The translations under genes were made by a program, and so were the position numbers. From assembly GCA_934177795.1 (NCBI GenBank), contig CAKPPS010000004.1, forward strand, positions 33,667 through 97,666: a DNA stretch of 64,000 nucleotides, given 5' to 3'. This DNA is from an uncultured Clostridia bacterium. GTDB lineage: Bacteria > Bacillota > Clostridia > TANB77 > CAG-508. Positions 1 through 8,575 of the stretch are shown in pieces; within the stretch, counting starts at the first letter, position 1, and every line of letters starts with the position of its first letter. Under the pieces are notes generated by a model. The model did no database searches, was not told where the DNA came from, and worked only from the letters and a program-made list of their open reading frames with translations.

Positions 1-595
1 TGAAAATTGATTGTTCTATATTCATCAAATCTTCTTCTGTAGCATCTGGCATTGGATTTATTAAATATCCTCCACTTGATTTTACTCCATTTTTATCTAC
101 TAAAACTCCTAGTGCTACTGCTGAATCTCTTTGTTCTGAATTAACAAAATAATTTGCAAAATCTTCTGCTATCTCTCCAGATACTAATGGTGAAATTCCT
201 ATGTATGGTTCTTTTAGTCCAATGTCTTTTATAACATTTATATATCCCTCATGCCCCACTGCTGTGCCTACATCTAATTTTCCATCTTCATTTAATGGTA
301 TGTCCACTATTGGATTGGCCACATATCCTTTTACCTTAGCCATGTTATTTGCAGTTGCTAACATTACTCCTGCTGGTCCATTTCCTTTTATTTGAACAGT
401 TATTTTATCTTTGTTATTTTTCATTTCTGCTGCCATAATTACAGTCATTGTTAACATTCTTCCAAATGCCGCTGTAACAACTGGGCTCAAATCATGTATT
501 TTTCTTGCTTTTTCTACTAAATTAGTAGTATCAGCACATATTACTGATATTCTATTATCATAAGCTAAAAATTTAACTATCTTGTCTTGTTTCAT
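1..595 (-). CDS. hslO: Hsp33 redox-regulated chaperone, 3' end cut by window edge
   Basis: I read this gene by hand from ATG at 595 to the window edge, about 198 codons. It starts MKQDKIVKFLAYDN and continues through the Hsp33 N-terminal core, including the segment reading KGNGPAGVMLATAN and the stretch VGTAVGHEGYI. Hsp33 is a cytosolic holdase that zinc release and disulfide formation switch on under oxidative stress. Its four zinc-binding cysteines lie in the C-terminal part, which is outside the window, so the redox switch cannot be checked here. An AGGAAG ribosome site precedes the ATG by 8 bases. The next gene upstream on the same strand ends 40 bases away, so the two may be cotranscribed. 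The family assignment is confident; completeness is unknown. Confidence 0.9.
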   Translation of the reverse strand, partial: MKQDKIVKFLAYDNRISVICADTTNLVEKARKIHDLSPVVTAAFGRMLTMTVIMAAEMKNNKDKITVQIKGNGPAGVMLATANNMAKVKGYVANPIVDIPLNEDGKLDVGTAVGHEGYINVIKDIGLKEPYIGISPLVSGEIAEDFANYFVNSEQRDSAVALGVLVDKNGVKSSGGYLINPMPDATEEDLMNIEQSIF

Positions 596-635
596 TTATA
601 GTTCTTCCTTTCGAAATTATTGTTACATTTATAAT

Positions 636-1872
636 CTATTGATGCATTTCAAACATATCTTTTCCTTCTCCACAAACAGGACATACCCAATTATCTGGTA
701 AATCTTCAAAAGATGTTCCTGGTGCTATTCCTGCTTTCTCATTTCCGAACTTTGGATTATATATATATTTACATTCTAAGCATTCATATCTTTGATTTTC
801 TGTTTTCTCTGTTTTGAAATTTCTATATCCTAATGCTATTGCTACTATTACCATTAATAAAAATGATAATGCCTTCCATATTCCACTTTCTAGTAATATT
901 ACCGCAAATATTCCAAATGTAGCACTTATTCCATATAAAATTAATACTGCTTGCTTTTGGCTAAATCCTTTTGCCACTAATTTATGATGTAAATGCCCCT
1001 TATCTGCTTTAAATATTGCTTTTATTGATTTTCCTTTTATTAATCTTCGAATAATTGCCCAAAATGTATCAAACAATGGTAATCCTAATACTATTAGTGG
1101 TAGCACAATAACCGCTGCAGTATATGTTTTTGCAACTCCCAATATAGAAATTATTGAAAGAGAAAATCCTAAAAAATTAGAGCCTGTATCACCTATAAAT
1201 GTTTTTGCTGGTGAAAAATTAAATGGTAAAAAACCTACTAATGCACCTGCAAGTGCAGTTATCAACAATATTGCCACTAATGGTGAATCATTTAATACAA
1301 ATATTATTAATAATGAAATAGCTGATATTACTGATATTCCTGATGATAACCCATCTAATCCATCTATTAGATTTATGGCATTTGTTACCCCAACAATCCA
1401 TAAAATTGTTAATATAACAGAAAAAATTTCTTTCATTTGAATCGTATTTATAAAAGGTAATGTTATATCATCTATTCTAATTCCAAAACTGACAACTACA
1501 ATTGCAGCCACTAATTGTCCAGAAAGTTTAACTAATGGTTTTATTGTTTTTATATCATCTATTATACATGTAATTGAAATTACTATAATTCCTAAAAACA
1601 TTCCCAGCAATTTTTTACCATATTGTTCTATTCCGAAACAAATTGATTGAATTTTCTATGCTCATTACTATTAATAAATATATAACTGAAACAAGAAATC
1701 CTAAAATAACTGCTGGTCCCCCAAACTTCGGCATTGCTTTTTTATGCATTCTTCTTTTATCTTTTGGAATATCCACTGCTCCAACTTTATGTGCTATTTT
1801 TATCGTATATGGAGTCGCCATAAATGTCACAATAAATGCAAGTAAAAATGCAATTGCAATATCTCCCCACAT
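636..1872 (-). CDS. WecA/TagO-like undecaprenyl-phosphate sugar-1-phosphate transferase fused to a C-terminal rubredoxin; +1 frameshift
   Basis: Two consecutive reading frames make one protein. The first (1872-1615) encodes the N-terminal membrane segments, with the family stretch KDKRRMHKKAMPKFGG. The second (to 636) carries the IIDD and NLIDGLDGLS motifs and the cytoplasmic loop with HLHHKL. This family transfers a sugar-1-phosphate from UDP-sugar to undecaprenyl phosphate at the membrane and so starts teichoic acid or other glycopolymer synthesis. Unusually, after the last membrane segment the protein continues into a complete rubredoxin-like domain (about 50 residues) with CxxC pairs YECLECKY and WVCPVCGEG. 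The frames join if one base is skipped at the CGG triplet at 1633-1635, giving about 410 residues. Either the shift is real decoding, or it is a mutation or a sequencing error. RpiB lies directly upstream on the same strand. Confidence 0.85.
1633..1635 (-). other. candidate +1 frameshift site TTT-CGG-A
   Basis: The upstream frame reads TTT CGG AAT and stops at TAA 1615-1617. The downstream frame reads TTC GGA ATA and is open back to a TAG at 1656-1658. The switch must therefore occur within about 40 bases, and skipping the C of CGG restores a sensible family sequence. UUU to UUC is a favourable P-site slip for tRNA-Phe. CGG is nearly unused elsewhere in the window. Confidence 0.55.
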
Positions 1873-1888
1873 ATTTATTCCTCCAAAT

Positions 1889-2335
1889 CTATTTCATGTT
1901 TTCTTTTTCTATTTTTTCAATCATTTTTATTCTTTCCTGATGTCTTCCACCTTCAAATTCTGTTGCTAGCCACATTCTTACTATACATATTGCTTCATTT
2001 GTACTTACATAATCAGCCCCTATTCCTAGTACATTACTATTATTATGAAGTCTTGAAAATTTAGCTAATTCTTCATTGTAGCATGCTGTAGCTCTTATTC
2101 CTTTGAATTTATTTGCTACTATACTCATTCCCAATCCAGAACGACATATTAGTATTCCTTTTTCACATTCTTTTTCTTGTATTGATTTCGCTACTTTTTC
2201 TGCTATTTCTGGATAATCTACCCTTAACTCATTTTCACAGCCATAATCTTTATATTCTATATTTTTTTCTTCTAAATATCTTTTGATTTCTTCTTTTAAT
2301 TTATATCCTCCATGGTCACTACCAATCGCTATCAT
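1889..2335 (-). CDS. rpiB: ribose 5-phosphate isomerase B
   Basis: The 148-residue product interconverts ribose 5-phosphate and ribulose 5-phosphate in the non-oxidative pentose phosphate pathway. It starts MIAIGSDHGGYKLK, the RpiB/LacAB signature with the substrate-binding SDHGG. It also has the segment LICRSGLGMSIVANK, which holds the catalytic cysteine and the GxGM/S phosphate loop, and then RATACYNEELAKFSRLHNNSNVL. The length matches RpiB proteins of 145-150 residues. The start is fixed by a GGAGG-type site just upstream (GGAGGTATAAATATG). It lies 16 bases upstream of the WecA-like gene on the same strand, so the two may form an operon. LacA/LacB are the main alternative paralogues, but a lone copy with an ICRSGLG motif favours RpiB. 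Confidence 0.93.
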   Translation of the reverse strand: MIAIGSDHGGYKLKEEIKRYLEEKNIEYKDYGCENELRVDYPEIAEKVAKSIQEKECEKGILICRSGLGMSIVANKFKGIRATACYNEELAKFSRLHNNSNVLGIGADYVSTNEAICIVRMWLATEFEGGRHQERIKMIEKIEKENMK

Positions 2336-2428
2336 ATTTATACCTCCATATTTTGTTTTCTTTTATATATTTTTTATAAAAATATATCATAAGTTTTTAT
2401 TAAATACAATAATATTTGATAAATTCAC

Positions 2429-2457
2429 TTGCATTTCACAAAAAAATATGTTAGAAT
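2429..2457 (+). promoter_or_regulatory. sigma-A-type promoter for rpsT
   Basis: TTGCAT (2429-2434) and TAGAAT (2452-2457) are separated by 17 bases and lie 47 bases before the rpsT start. The rpsT ribosome site AAGGAGGTG follows. Confidence 0.6.
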
Positions 2458-2503
2458 ATCAAATGTTATAATGAATTAATGACTAAAAGGAGGTGCACAA
2501 TAA

Positions 2504-2770
2504 ATGCCAAATATCAAATCAGCTAAAAAAAGAGTTAAAGTTATAGAGAAAAAAACTTTAAGAAATAATATGATAAAATCTGGATATAAATCAGCTATTA
2601 GAAAATTCTTAGAAGCTCTTGAAGCAGGGAAAATAGATGAAGCTAAAGTTTTATTTTCAGAAGCTACAAAGAAAATCGATCAAGCTTGCACAAAAGGTGT
2701 ACTTGTAAAAAATACTGCAGCTAGAAAAAAATCTAATTTAGCTAAAAAATTAAATGCAGCTATGGCTTAA
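2504..2770 (+). CDS. rpsT: 30S ribosomal protein S20
   Basis: This 88-residue basic protein starts MPNIKSAKKRVKVIEKKTLR, the typical bS20 N terminus, and ends in the lysine/alanine-rich helix AARKKSNLAKKLNAAMA. S20 binds 16S rRNA early in small-subunit assembly. It has its own promoter (2429-2457), an AAGGAGGTG ribosome site and a strong terminator right after it (2805-2832), so it is a single-gene transcript. It diverges from rpiB. Nothing is unusual. Confidence 0.97.
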   Translation: MPNIKSAKKRVKVIEKKTLRNNMIKSGYKSAIRKFLEALEAGKIDEAKVLFSEATKKIDQACTKGVLVKNTAARKKSNLAKKLNAAMA

Positions 2771-2804
2771 TAGCAAAATGAAAATTATGCATAGTTTTTG
2801 TTTT

Positions 2805-2832
2805 ATAACTCTCATTCGAGAGTTATTTTTTC
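2805..2832 (+). terminator. rho-independent terminator of rpsT
   Basis: ATAACTCTC and GAGAGTTAT form a 9-bp stem around a short loop, followed by a T run. Confidence 0.85.
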
Positions 2833-2839
2833 TTTTTTA

Positions 2840-2868
2840 TTGACAATTATGTAAAGTCTTATTATAAT
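2840..2868 (+). promoter_or_regulatory. sigma-A-type promoter
   Basis: A consensus TTGACA (2840-2845) and TATAAT (2863-2868) with 17-base spacing lie about 60 bases upstream of the small gene starting at 2930. Confidence 0.75.
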
Positions 2869-2929
2869 TAATATAGTTATCTTAATATTTAGTGTAGTAA
2901 CATTTTTCTTAATTAAGGGAGGTATTCTT

Positions 2930-3196
2930 GTGAAACAAGTATTAAATCAAAGATTTGCTTTAAATTATTTTTCTCGGATTTTTCAAAAAATGGGAGTTTT
3001 AGAGCCAATAAAGCGAATTCATTGGAGTAAATCAGAACAGACCGCCTGGTGTATAACTACCACAGGAAAAATAATAACCGTTTTTTTAGAAGATTATATT
3101 GAAATCTTTTTAGAAACTAATAATGAATTATATATTTATTATTTATCAGATAGAAATGAACCTACTATGGTATCATTTTTAAAGAATGCTTGTTAA
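2930..3196 (+). CDS. small protein of unknown function (88 aa)
   Basis: I do not recognise this protein. It starts with GTG after a GGGAGG ribosome site and reads MKQVLNQRFALNYFSRIFQKMG, then a region that looks beta-rich (TAWCITTTGKIITVFLEDYIEIFL). There is no signal peptide or membrane segment. It has its own consensus promoter upstream and a terminator directly downstream, so it is a well-expressed stand-alone gene. One point matters for the rest of the window: residue 16 is encoded by CGG, one of only two in-frame CGG codons I found. The gene stays open through it, whereas a +1 shift there would stop after nine residues. CGG must therefore be readable at least at this position. Confidence 0.7.
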   Translation: MKQVLNQRFALNYFSRIFQKMGVLEPIKRIHWSKSEQTAWCITTTGKIITVFLEDYIEIFLETNNELYIYYLSDRNEPTMVSFLKNAC

Positions 3197-3200
3197 ATTA

Positions 3201-3235
3201 AACCCCAAATAGCTTAAATAGCTTTTGGGGTTTTT
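3201..3235 (+). terminator. rho-independent terminator
   Basis: AACCCCAAA pairs with TTTGGGGTT around a loop containing AGC/GCT, and five T follow. Confidence 0.85.
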
Positions 3236-3300
3236 ATTGCTTAAAACTTCCATTGTTTTTCACTATTTTTTCATGTTATTATATATATGAGGTGTATACA

Positions 3301-3549
3301 ATGATTAAATTTTTTATTGAAAATTACAAAAATTTAGATAAAGATATTTTACATATTCTAAAAATAGGTATTTATTTTTCTTTTTTTATATGTATATTGT
3401 CTACTATAATTTTGTTTACATATTTATTTTATACATTTCCTTATATCTATTATTTAGGAATATTAATATTTTCTTTAGGAATTAATTTATTAGTTAGCTG
3501 TATTATTTCAGCTCCAGTTATAGATAGCATAAAAAAACAAATTCAATAA
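3301..3549 (+). CDS. small membrane protein of unknown function (82 aa)
   Basis: The start at 3301 is chosen because GAGGTG lies 7 bases upstream; a longer frame to 3253 has no ribosome site. The protein MIKFFIENYKNLDKDILHIL leads into two hydrophobic helices, one around residues 20-43 (GIYFSFFICILSTIILF) and a second around 48-70 (YIYYLGILIFSLGINLLV). It ends in a short basic tail, VIDSIKKQIQ. Two-helix proteins of this kind are common and unassigned in Clostridia. It sits between two terminators upstream of the aspS T-box and so is probably its own transcript. No function is suggested. Confidence 0.6.
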   Translation: MIKFFIENYKNLDKDILHILKIGIYFSFFICILSTIILFTYLFYTFPYIYYLGILIFSLGINLLVSCIISAPVIDSIKKQIQ

Positions 3550-3681
3550 GTTGTTTCAACTTATTGTTATAAAAATTGGAATATAAAATCCATTTTTTAT
3601 AATTGATTATAGTTACTGTCAAGAATAAAAACAATTAAAATATTTTTCTAGCATTTTTTAATGTTACTTTTAGAATATTTA

Positions 3682-3710
3682 TTGACAAAACTACATAAAC
3701 TGTGTACAAT
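3682..3710 (+). promoter_or_regulatory. sigma-A-type promoter of the aspS T-box transcript
   Basis: TTGACA (3682-3687) and TACAAT (3705-3710) have 17-base spacing and lie just before the T-box leader. Confidence 0.75.
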
Positions 3711-3717
3711 ATTGTTT

Positions 3718-3942
3718 ATAAAAAAGATATATATTTGCGCTTGTACAATGAAAGCAATTAGTACTTACTTATAGAGAATAAGGGTCTTTGGCTGTAAGCC
3801 CTTTAAGAAAAACTAAATTGTGAAACACATTGGAGCAATTTTTAATAAAGTGGAAAATTAATACATTAATTTTCAAGCTGGGTGGTACCGCGGATTATAT
3901 TCGTCCCTGCAACATATTTGCAATGGGCGTTTTTTTGCGCCT
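3718..3942 (+). promoter_or_regulatory. T-box leader controlling aspS
   Basis: The leader carries the T-box sequence GGGTGGTACCGCGG at 3880-3893. It is followed by a GC-rich terminator hairpin (CGTCCCTGCAA with TTTGCAATGGGCG, about 3902-3929) and seven T. Upstream, GCAATTAGT and ACTAAATTGT can pair as the base of stem I. In T-box RNAs uncharged tRNA pairs with a specifier codon and with the UGGN bulge, which stabilises the antiterminator. The following gene is aspartyl-tRNA synthetase, so the expected ligand is tRNA-Asp. I did not fix the specifier loop by hand. Confidence 0.9.
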
Positions 3943-3964
3943 AAATTATTAGGAGGTAATAACT

Positions 3965-5713
3965 ATGAATGAGTATAGAACTCACAATTGTAATGAAATC
4001 ACATTAGATGATGTTGGAAAAAAAGTTAGAATTAGTGGATGGATTCAAACTATCAGAGATTTAGGTGGATTAGTATTCTTAGACATCAGAGATATGTATG
4101 GTGTAACACAAGTTGTTACATCTGGAGAAGCTGATGATGTTGATTTTGCTTCTCATATTCCTATTGAATCAACTGTTACTGTATATGGTACTGTCAGAAA
4201 ACGTGATGAAGAAACTGTTAATCCAAAAATAAAAACAGGTTTAGTTGAAATTCGTATCGAAGAAATAAAAATATTAGGAAAAAGAACTCAAAATTTACCT
4301 TTTGAAATTAACACAAATCAAGAAATAAGAGAAGATTTAAGATTGCAATATAGATTTCTTGATTTAAGAAATGATAGATTAAAAAATAATCTAATATTAA
4401 GAGCACAAGTTCTTCAATATTTAAGAAAACAGATGATTGACCAAGGATTTTTAGAAGTTCAAACTCCTGTCCTTACAAGTTCTTCTCCTGAAGGTGCTAG
4501 AGACTATCTTGTTCCAAGTAGACTTCATCCTGGAAAATTTTATGCTTTACCACAAGCTCCACAACAATTTAAACAATTATTAATGGTTTCTGGAATTGAT
4601 AAATATTTTCAAATTGCACCTTGTTTTAGAGATGAAGATGCTAGAGCAGATAGAGCTCCTGGTGAATTTTATCAATTAGACATGGAAATGGCATTCGCTA
4701 CTCAAGAAGATGTATTTAGCGTAATGGAACCTGTAATGTATAATACCTTTAAAACTTTTTCTGATAAAGAAGTTTTAAAATATCCATTTCCTAGAATACC
4801 TTATAAAGAAGCTATGCTTAAATATGGTTCTGACAAACCTGATTTAAGAAATCCTTTAATTATAATAGATTTATCTGATTTCTTTAATCAATGTACATTT
4901 AAACCTTTTATTAACAGAACTGTACGAGCTATAAAAGTAAAAAAACATTTATCTAAAGGCTTCCATGAAAAATTATTAAAATATGCTTTATCTATTGGTA
5001 TGGGTGGACTTGGCTATTTAGAAGTACAAGAAGATTTAAGTTTTAAAGGCCCTATTGATAAATTTATTCCAGATGAATTAAAATCTACACTATTAGATTT
5101 AGCTGAACTAGAAAAAGGTGATACTATCTTCTTTATAGCAGATAATGAAAAACGTGCAACTGAATTAGCTGGACAAATTAGAACAGAACTAGCAATTCGT
5201 TTAGATTTAATTAATAAAGACGTTTTTGCGTTTGCATGGATTATAGATTTTCCTATGTTTGAACTTGATGACCATGAAAATATTGCCTTTAGCCATAATC
5301 CATTTTCAATGCCTCAAGGTGGCTTAGATGCTTTAGAGAATAAAAATCCTTTAGAAATCTTAGCATATCAATATGATATTGTATGTAATGGTATAGAACT
5401 TTCTTCTGGTGCAGTTAGAAATCACGATATTAATATTATGCTTAAAGCTTTCTCTATGGCTGGATATACTGAAGAAGAAGTAAAAACAAAATTTGGTGCA
5501 TTATATAAAGCTTTTCAATTTGGTGCTCCTCCACATGCTGGTATTGCACCAGGTATTGATAGAATGTTGATGTTATTATCAAATTCTGACACTATTAGAG
5601 AAGTAATTGCTTTCCCATTAAACAGCAAAGCTCAAGATTTAATGATGGGAGCTCCAGGAAATGTAAAGCGTGAACAATTAAGAGATGTTCATATTATGAT
5701 TGATAAAAAATAG
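3965..5713 (+). CDS. aspS: aspartyl-tRNA synthetase
   Basis: This 582-residue class II synthetase charges tRNA-Asp. It starts with an OB-fold anticodon-binding domain (about residues 1-110, VRISGWIQTIRDLGGLVFLDIRD). Class II motif 2 follows (QIAPCFRDEDARADRAPGEFYQLD), then the bacterial GAD insertion, and motif 3 lies near the end (GIAPGIDRMLMLL). The length fits the bacterial AspRS type. It follows its T-box with an AGGAGG ribosome site and ends in a terminator hairpin at 5726-5752. The tail is slightly short, and whether the enzyme also charges tRNA-Asn cannot be told from this window. Confidence 0.97.
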   Translation: MNEYRTHNCNEITLDDVGKKVRISGWIQTIRDLGGLVFLDIRDMYGVTQVVTSGEADDVDFASHIPIESTVTVYGTVRKRDEETVNPKIKTGLVEIRIEEIKILGKRTQNLPFEINTNQEIREDLRLQYRFLDLRNDRLKNNLILRAQVLQYLRKQMIDQGFLEVQTPVLTSSSPEGARDYLVPSRLHPGKFYALPQAPQQFKQLLMVSGIDKYFQIAPCFRDEDARADRAPGEFYQLDMEMAFATQEDVFSVMEPVMYNTFKTFSDKEVLKYPFPRIPYKEAMLKYGSDKPDLRNPLIIIDLSDFFNQCTFKPFINRTVRAIKVKKHLSKGFHEKLLKYALSIGMGGLGYLEVQEDLSFKGPIDKFIPDELKSTLLDLAELEKGDTIFFIADNEKRATELAGQIRTELAIRLDLINKDVFAFAWIIDFPMFELDDHENIAFSHNPFSMPQGGLDALENKNPLEILAYQYDIVCNGIELSSGAVRNHDINIMLKAFSMAGYTEEEVKTKFGALYKAFQFGAPPHAGIAPGIDRMLMLLSNSDTIREVIAFPLNSKAQDLMMGAPGNVKREQLRDVHIMIDKK

Positions 5714-5725
5714 TATAAATATTTT

Positions 5726-5752
5726 AAAGAGACCTCGTAAGAAGTCTCTTTT
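5726..5752 (+). terminator. terminator of aspS
   Basis: AAAGAGAC pairs with GTCTCTTT and is followed by a short T stretch. It lies between the convergent aspS and HU genes and may serve both. Confidence 0.65.
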
Positions 5753-5790
5753 CCATATATATTCATATATTTATATATTTTCATTATTAA

Positions 5791-6072
5791 TTAATTATTT
5801 TTGTTTACTAAATCTTTTAATGCTTTACCAGCTTTAAATACTGGAGCTTTTGATGCAGGTATTTTGATTTCTTCTTTAGTTTGTGGGTTTCTACCTTTTC
5901 TAGCTGCTCTTTTTCTTACTTCGAAAGATCCAAATCCAACTAATTGAACTTTTTCTCCTTCTGCTAATGCTTCTGTTATTACTTCTACTAAAGCGTTTAC
6001 TGAAGCCTCTGCTACTTTTTTTGTATCTCCTGTTTTTGCAGCTACTGCTGCGATTAATTCAGCTTTGTTCAT
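5791..6072 (-). CDS. hup: HU-family DNA-binding protein
   Basis: The 93-residue histone-like protein starts MNKAELIAAVAAKTG, with the alpha-helical dimer core. It has the DNA-binding arm signature GFGSFEVRKRAARKGRNPQT and ends IPASKAPVFKAGKALKDLVN. HU bends DNA non-specifically and compacts the nucleoid. A GGAGGTAATTTAA ribosome site precedes the ATG. It is monocistronic, converging on aspS. Nothing is unusual. Confidence 0.97.
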   Translation of the reverse strand: MNKAELIAAVAAKTGDTKKVAEASVNALVEVITEALAEGEKVQLVGFGSFEVRKRAARKGRNPQTKEEIKIPASKAPVFKAGKALKDLVNKNN

Positions 6073-6183
6073 TTAAATTACCTCCTATAAGTATGTTTAT
6101 GTACTTTATTGCCTGAATTTAACAATAAACGTACTAATATATAAATTCGCCAAAAATATACAAATTCCTTCTTTTTTTTGAAA

Positions 6184-7822
6184 TTAATATATTTTTAGTT
6201 TTTCTAAAATTGCACAAATTTTATTTCCTGCTGGCAACATTTGAATTTCTTCTTTTTTGAATATCTTTAATACTACAACTGCTGCTGCATAAATAAATAC
6301 GGCAAATAATAGTGCTATTATTGTAGCCAATTTCTTATTTATTATTCCCAAAAGTACTGAATATACAAAATATGAGCAAATTCCCATCATAAATGTCGCT
6401 AATATTGGTTTTATTACAAATCTTTTCATCCCTAAATTTATCTTTATTGTTCTTTTTAATACAGTTATAGAAATTATAAATGCAACCAAATGACATACCA
6501 CTGATGCTATAGCCGCTCCATTAACGCCAATTGAAGGTATTGGCACTAGGATTATATTTAAAATTAGTTTAGCTAACACTCCGACAACCTAAAGCTATCG
6601 CTGGCACTCTCAATTTTCCATATCCTTGTAATATCGAATTTATAGTTTGATCTAATATTGTAAATATTATAGTTAATGCACTTATTTGTAGTACTATTGT
6701 TCCTGAACTAGCATTAGGATACAATAAATTTAATATTGGCTCTGCAAATATACACATTCCTACTGTACAAGGTAAACCTATCAACATTGACATTAATAAC
6801 GTAAATGTTGATTTTTGTTTTATTGATTTATAATCTTTTATAGCTTTGGCTGCTGATATTGCGGGCACCAATGCTGTTGCAAATGCGACATTAAATGATA
6901 ATGGCAAACTCGTTAAAGTATCAACCTTTCCTCCTAATATACCATATTGAGCTACTGCCATGTCTTCACTCATAAATTTTTTCAAACTTCTTACTACTGT
7001 AAAAGAATCTATATTTTTATTTAAAGATGAAAGAATTGCTGTTAATGCAATAGGAATTGAAACTAATAAAATCTTCTTTACAATATCTTTTACTCTTTCA
7101 TACTTATAATTAACTGTCTCTTTTAATTCTGCTGCAATCTCTTTTCTTCTTGTTTTATAAAATAAATATAAATATCCAAATCCAACAAATGTTGCAAGTG
7201 TAGTTGCCAATGTTGCCCCTCCTGCCATCCATACTGTTGATGTATTTGATATAACTGCAACAATTTCAACTAATATAATAGTCAATGTTGTTTTAAATAT
7301 TTGTTCTAATGTCTGTGATCTCGCTGTTACCTTTAAATTTTGGCGTCCATTAAAATATCCTCTCATAACAGATGCTATAGCTACAAAAAATACTGCTGGT
7401 GACAATGCTACCATTGTTATTTCAGCATCTGGAATTTGTAACCACTGATTTGCTATTACATTCGCTCCAAAAAATAGCATTAAACTTCCTATCATTCCAA
7501 TTACTGCAAATGTCGCAAATGCTACTTTAAAAATTCTATATGCTCCTTTATGGTCTCCTATTGCAACTCTTTCTGAAACTAATTTTGATATTGCATTTGG
7601 CACTCCTATAGATGAAATTGTTAATAATACTGCATAAATTTGATAACTTGCTGATACTATTCCGTTTCCCTTATCTCCAAAGTTAGGTCTATTGGTTAAA
7701 TATAAGTTGTATACAAGTCCTAAAATTTTTATTAGCAATTGCGAAAATATTAGTGTTATAATTCCTTGCATAAAGGTTTCCTTTTTTCTGCCATGTACTT
7801 TTTTCTTCGATGTTTGTGTCAT
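6184..7822 (-). CDS. SpoVB/MurJ-type polysaccharide flippase, split by a +1 frameshift
   Basis: Two frames encode one protein of the MOP superfamily. The first (7822-6569) has about ten membrane helices, including the N-terminal stretch FSQLLIKILGLVYNLYLTNR typical of stage V sporulation protein B and related lipid II or polysaccharide exporters. The second (to 6184) supplies the remaining helices, with NIILVPIPSIGVNGAAIAS. The frames overlap by about 20 bases, and the join needs one base skipped at CGG 6581-6583, giving about 545 residues, the normal family length. The role is probably export of a lipid-linked cell-wall precursor. It may be vegetative MurJ-like or spore-cortex SpoVB-like, since no sporulation genes adjoin it. 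It is functional only if the shift is decoded or is a sequence error. Confidence 0.85.
6581..6583 (-). other. candidate +1 frameshift site TGT-CGG-A
   Basis: Frame one reads GGT TGT CGG AGT GTT AGC TAA. Frame two reads GGA GTG TTA GCT AAA and is closed just upstream by TAG. Skipping the C of CGG gives the expected family sequence ALGCGVLAKLILN. This is the same arrangement as at 1633-1635. Confidence 0.55.
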
Positions 7823-7928
7823 TTTATCACTCCTATTTTACTTATTATTAATTGTACTTAACTATTATAAATTTAATTACTAAATTATTCAATACTTTTA
7901 ATTTTTTTTATCAATTATCATAAAAATA

Positions 7929-7957
7929 TTGACAAATAGCCTTTTTTATATTAAAAT
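7929..7957 (+). promoter_or_regulatory. sigma-A-type promoter of rplM-rpsI, with long leader
   Basis: TTGACA (7929-7934) and TAAAAT (7952-7957) have 17-base spacing. The roughly 170-base leader that follows contains CTCTCCCCGGTGG, unusually GC-rich for this genome. It could be a ribosomal-protein L13-type autoregulatory leader, but I could not establish its fold. Confidence 0.55.
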
Positions 7958-8136
7958 TGATAAGTATTATGTCAAGAATTCAAATTGACTTATATGAATT
8001 AAATTTTAGCTTATAATTAATAGTAAATTCTTACTATTAAATTGTATATGATTTAAATATAAAATCTCTCCCCGGTGGTTTTAAATTTAAATTCATATAA
8101 TAAATAAATTATATTAAATAGGAGGGTATTATCATC

Positions 8137-8574
8137 ATGAATAATACAACATATAGCGCAAAAGCTAATGAAATCGAAAGTAAATGGTATATTATTGATG
8201 CAGCTAATAAACCACTTGGTAGAGTTGCTACAGAAGCTGCAAAATTATTAAGAGGAAAACACAAACCTACATTCACACCTAATATAGATATGGGTGATCA
8301 TGTAATTATTCTTAATTGCAAAGATGTTATATTAACAGGTAACAAATTAAATCAAAAAATTTATAGACATCATTCAGGATATATTGGTGGAATGAAAGAA
8401 ATTTCTGCAAAAATTATGCTTGAAAAAAATCCAGAAAAAGCTATGACATTAGCTATAAAAGGAATGTTACCTCATAACTCTTTAGGTAGAAAAATGGCTA
8501 AAAAATTAAGAGTTTATGCTGGTAGTGAACATGAAAACCAAGCACAAAAACCAGAAGTATGGGAGGTAAAATAA
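8137..8574 (+). CDS. rplM: 50S ribosomal protein L13
   Basis: The 145-residue protein has WYIIDAANKPLGRVATEAAKLLRGKHKP near its start and the uL13 signature GMLPHNSLGRKMAKKLRVYAG near its end. L13 is an early-assembly protein of the large subunit. It is the first gene of the conserved rplM-rpsI pair; rpsI starts two bases after its stop. A GGAGGG ribosome site lies upstream. Confidence 0.97.
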   Translation: MNNTTYSAKANEIESKWYIIDAANKPLGRVATEAAKLLRGKHKPTFTPNIDMGDHVIILNCKDVILTGNKLNQKIYRHHSGYIGGMKEISAKIMLEKNPEKAMTLAIKGMLPHNSLGRKMAKKLRVYAGSEHENQAQKPEVWEVK

Positions 8575-8575
8575 A

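Noticed and set aside
8040..8130. A named ribosomal-protein leader (L13 leader) before rplM
   Set aside because: The leader is long and has a GC-rich patch, but I could not derive a matching fold by hand, so it is only mentioned with the promoter.
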